From contig JAIXPR010000388.1 in assembly GCA_027486155.1 (NCBI GenBank), positions 1 through 7,762 on the forward strand: DNA of 7,762 nucleotides. The letters run 5' to 3'. Source of the DNA: Pseudomonadota bacterium (GTDB lineage: Bacteria > Bdellovibrionota_C > UBA2361 > OMII01). Shown here piece after piece: positions 5,155 to 7,762 of this stretch; position 1 is the first letter of the stretch; each line of letters opens with the position of its first letter. The notes beneath the pieces are model-generated. The model worked only from the letters and a program-made list of their open reading frames with translations, searched no databases and had not been told where the DNA came from. Both the position numbers and the translations under genes were made by a program.

Positions 5155-6270
5155 TCACAGGTTTTCGTTAAACACCGCCGAGAACTTCTCCCGACTCGCG
5201 CGGAGTGAGAACTCCCGCTCAGCGAGCGCATGCAGACCTTCAAATCGCTTCAGCTCCCCTGGCTCCTTGAGTATCCGGCTAATCGTCGCTTTGAAATTGT
5301 TGTCATCGTCCGCGACGTAGCCGATCCCTTTCTGCGTGACGAACTCGGCCATGATGCCGGTGTTGTTGCAGATAGAAGGGATGTTCATCGAGGTGTACTC
5401 AAAGAGGCATACGGGGATCGATTGATCGACGCCAGGCTTACGAAAGATAAAGCCCATATCCATCTGGGCGAGGAGCGCCGGAAGCTCGTCGTGCGGGATG
5501 ATGCCGTGAAACACGGTGGGGATCCCCTGAAGGTGTTGCCGTACCTTGTCCCGATTTCGGCCATCGCCGATCAGGTGGATCTCGACGTTCGGTATCCCCT
5601 TAAGAGCGGCTATCCACCCGAAGAGGTCCTTCTCAGCGAAGTTACCGAGGTAAACCAGTTTCAGGGGGCGAGCGCCATCGAACCAACGCTTATCGCTCGG
5701 GATAAAGGTGTCCGTATCGACCCCGTTCGGTATCACGACGACGTTGGGGTGAGATATCGATCGTTTGATCCCCTCATTCGCCACCGTAATCATCGTGGCG
5801 GATTTGATCGCGCGCTCCTGAAGATATCTATTCGCTCGTAAGATCAGCGAACCGGTCCAGGTAGCGAGTCTCTTTGGCAGGAAGTGGGAGAGATAGGCCC
5901 CGTAGTCAAGAAAGGCGAGGGAATCCCGGAAGTCCAAGACAAAGAACGGCGTGAGCTTGCTGAGCGCGGGGCCAAAGAAAAGCATCTCATATTTAGGCAC
6001 TGACACCACGATCGCGTCGGGATGAAGCGTGCGAGCGAGGCGCTTCGCAGCGCTCCCGAGCCGCGCGAGGAAGAGGATAAAGGAGATAGGCTTTCGCTCC
6101 GACGGCCGCTCAAGAAGGGTGTGTCCCTCGGGAGTCGTGCAGGGGGCAAGCTTACCACCTACCGCGTGTCGTTCCCAATTCGGAAGCGACTGCAGGAGGT
6201 TCTGAATTCGAACCTGGGGGGCGCCTCGGACGGGGAATAGCTCATCCAAAACAACTAAGATCTTTTTCAT
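5155..6270 (-). CDS. GT-B fold glycosyltransferase (GT1/GT4-like)
   Basis: This 371-residue cytoplasmic enzyme is predicted to transfer a sugar from a nucleotide-sugar donor to a surface-glycan or glycolipid acceptor. The N-terminal Rossmann-like domain starts MKKILVVLDELFPVRGAPQV and contains VLDFRDSL (111-118). The domain boundary carries VVVIPNGVDTDTF (177-189), typical of GT4 enzymes. The C-terminal donor-binding domain has LVYLGNF (205-211), IHLIGDGR (231-238), and IPVCLFEYTSMNIPSI (285-300). In the E-x7-E motif the second Glu is E291 and the first is replaced by Gln283, a variation seen in some subfamilies. Length is normal for the family. No signal peptide is present. Its ATG overlaps the stop of the upstream membrane-protein gene (ATGA, 6267-6270), and with no clear Shine-Dalgarno sequence it is probably translated by coupling. 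Donor and acceptor are unknown. Confidence 0.92.
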   Translation of the reverse strand: MKKILVVLDELFPVRGAPQVRIQNLLQSLPNWERHAVGGKLAPCTTPEGHTLLERPSERKPISFILFLARLGSAAKRLARTLHPDAIVVSVPKYEMLFFGPALSKLTPFFVLDFRDSLAFLDYGAYLSHFLPKRLATWTGSLILRANRYLQERAIKSATMITVANEGIKRSISHPNVVVIPNGVDTDTFIPSDKRWFDGARPLKLVYLGNFAEKDLFGWIAALKGIPNVEIHLIGDGRNRDKVRQHLQGIPTVFHGIIPHDELPALLAQMDMGFIFRKPGVDQSIPVCLFEYTSMNIPSICNNTGIMAEFVTQKGIGYVADDDNNFKATISRILKEPGELKRFEGLHALAEREFSLRASREKFSAVFNENL

Positions 6271-7762
6271 TTCGTGTATTGCCCCGCTTTTTGGCAGATA
6301 TCGGGAAGCTCTGATTGTGGTTTAAGAGAATACACGTGCACAACTCCACGGATCGATTGAACGCGTGTTGGAGGGGAGGCCCGTGACGAGAGTCCCCTCA
6401 TGATGGTCGGAATCCTGATGACTTTGGAGAATCCTTCCCGAGACTCCCAACTGTCGCTGGTGCTAAGCAGGTAGACCTCGAATCCCTTTGATTGGAAAAA
6501 GGCGATGAGGTCTTTGAGCTTTCCTGGTTCGCCGAAGTGCCCGCTGCGGAAGGCGAACGTAGGCTTTCCATAGGAAAACCGAAGAGCTGTTACCACGGAG
6601 GTCTCAGGGAAGCCATTCTTGTCGATCAACACCACGCTTCGACCAGGGGTAACTTCATCGATGCATGACATCGCCTCAAAGAATTGCACGCCCTCTCTAA
6701 GCTTGAGCCGCGCGCTCAGGGCGGGATATAGAAGGATGAAAACACATAGGCAGTACGCCGCGACAACGGTCCCCTTATATCGAGGCATGTATCGCGTCAG
6801 GGAGTGAATGGCGATTGCGGCACACACGATAGCGAGAGGGAGGAGTTCACTGATGAGGTATCGGCCGAAGTAATATAGGTATGGGGTCGTGAGCTGTTTT
6901 ACAGTCAGCGCCGCGAAGAATCCGAAGCAGCATATCGCTAAAGGAGCAAACACCGCTCGCGTGAAGGCGAGCTTTCCGATCTGGAATAGGCCGATGAGGA
7001 AAGCTAGCAGCCCGATTGGGGAGAGCATGATCCCTAGGCTGTAGAGTGAGAGATATTTGAGGGACTTGAATCCGTGCGCCGCAATGTTCCACTTGGCTCC
7101 GAGCCATCGGCTCTGCGCGTAGTGGTCCGTGAAGGCGAGTAGGTATCCCCGAAAGCCTATCGCCGCGAGAATGAGGGCAATCGCAATAACGGTGAGACGA
7201 GTTCGATGTCGGAGGAGCAACCTGCAAAGCGGCGTAAGGACCGGACGGCATCGCAAAGCAAGATAACATACGATAAGCCACGCGGCACCTAATGCGACAA
7301 ACGTAGCGGGGACGTGCTCAAGCAGGTGAGAGGGAATCCCCAACTTGCCACGGTAAATGTCCTGTGAGTATGGCCTAGAGAATTGAAGTCCCCACAAAAC
7401 GCTACATCCGTAGGCCCCAATGATACCTAGGCCCGTCCATACGGCGCGGGTATCTTTTCGTTTGACGACACTCCATGCTAGCGAGATAAGCAAGATCGGT
7501 GCGGTCAAGAACCCCGTAATTCTGGTAAAAAAGAGCGCTGAGAGGGGAAGAATTGAAGTGATCTGCCTGCCGGCCGTCAGCATCGCGACAGCTGACATAA
7601 AAAAGAATCCCGCGACAGCTTCAGAAACCGGCGCCGCGCCGATGTACGAGTGGGCGGCGTTGGTGGCAAGCAGGAAAGCCGCGGCCACTCCGACCATCGG
7701 AGATAGAGAGACCTGTTGCGCAATGAGATAGGCGGCGATGACCGTGAGAGCTGACAAAAGGG
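6267..7762 (-). CDS. Polytopic membrane protein, probable GT-C-type glycosyltransferase (5' end outside window)
   Basis: The frame is open to the right edge. The codon at 7757-7755 is TTG and is most likely internal, so the N-terminus is missing. About 496 residues are visible. Some ten hydrophobic segments lie at about residues 3-34, 44-62, 68-94, 108-124, 150-167, 188-207, 238-260, 266-286, 300-318 and 329-346, followed by a soluble domain of about 150 residues (350-496), probably periplasmic. YYFGRYLISELLPLAIV (295-311) resembles a segment common in GT39/ArnT-like and related integral-membrane glycosyltransferases, which use polyprenyl-phosphate sugars. The diagnostic acidic motif of the first periplasmic loop would be in the missing part, so activity is inferred. 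Its stop overlaps the GT-B gene by 4 nt, indicating an operon. Alternatives are another polytopic protein of a surface-polysaccharide locus or an uncharacterised membrane protein. Confidence 0.75.
   Translation of the reverse strand, partial: LLSALTVIAAYLIAQQVSLSPMVGVAAAFLLATNAAHSYIGAAPVSEAVAGFFFMSAVAMLTAGRQITSILPLSALFFTRITGFLTAPILLISLAWSVVKRKDTRAVWTGLGIIGAYGCSVLWGLQFSRPYSQDIYRGKLGIPSHLLEHVPATFVALGAAWLIVCYLALRCRPVLTPLCRLLLRHRTRLTVIAIALILAAIGFRGYLLAFTDHYAQSRWLGAKWNIAAHGFKSLKYLSLYSLGIMLSPIGLLAFLIGLFQIGKLAFTRAVFAPLAICCFGFFAALTVKQLTTPYLYYFGRYLISELLPLAIVCAAIAIHSLTRYMPRYKGTVVAAYCLCVFILLYPALSARLKLREGVQFFEAMSCIDEVTPGRSVVLIDKNGFPETSVVTALRFSYGKPTFAFRSGHFGEPGKLKDLIAFFQSKGFEVYLLSTSDSWESREGFSKVIRIPTIMRGLSSRASPPTRVQSIRGVVHVYSLKPQSELPDICQKAGQYTK

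Noticed and set aside
5230..5841. 203-residue plus-strand frame opposite the glycosyltransferase gene
   Set aside because: The minus strand encodes a clear GT-B glycosyltransferase with family motifs across this span; the plus frame is its complement shadow.

Overview
The window reads as chromosomal DNA of a diderm (Gram-negative-type) bacterium. The RpoC C-terminus resembles proteobacterial and deltaproteobacterial-type RpoC, a secreted protein carries a Sec signal peptide, and a surface-glycan gene pair is present. No finer taxonomy can be supported. The rpoC fragment has an unusual codon choice: CGA is the commonest Arg codon, and CTG is absent for Leu.

Layout, left to right. (1) 1-693: the 3' end of rpoC, closed by a textbook intrinsic terminator. 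(2) 766-1281, minus strand: an ORF6N-domain (phage/KilA-N-type) DNA-binding protein that converges on rpoC and may have its own terminator hairpin over its stop codon. (3) 1282-1602: about 320 bp with no convincing gene. It holds a TATAAT box inside a short inverted repeat and a divergent copy of a GGGGAC-NCTA motif. (4) 1603-2025, plus strand: a small VOC-fold (glyoxalase/bleomycin-resistance-like) protein. (5) 2051-2892: a 244-residue protein of unknown function bracketed by two identical 25-bp partly palindromic direct repeats, which look like REP-type or single-strand-transposase-associated sequences. (6) 2920-2988: a possible 22-codon ORF behind a very strong Shine-Dalgarno sequence. (7) 3105-4907, plus strand: a secreted 600-residue protein with eight repeats of about 55-62 residues (probably a beta-propeller), a Pro/Thr-rich linker and a small basic C-terminal domain. 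(8) 4908-5154: a non-genic gap, possibly with a decayed coding fragment. (9) 5155-7762, minus strand: a translationally coupled pair, made of a polytopic membrane protein that looks like a GT-C-type glycosyltransferase (cut by the window edge) and a GT-B glycosyltransferase.

Functionally, the glycosyltransferase pair probably belongs to a cell-surface polysaccharide or glycolipid locus extending beyond the right edge. The middle of the window (ORF6N, VOC, unknown protein, secreted repeat protein) is a set of single accessory genes next to a housekeeping operon, with repeats at the joints. I see no CRISPR array, rRNA, tRNA or complete insertion sequence. The most interesting elements are the 25-bp repeats around the unknown gene, with a related third copy, and the eight-repeat secreted protein.
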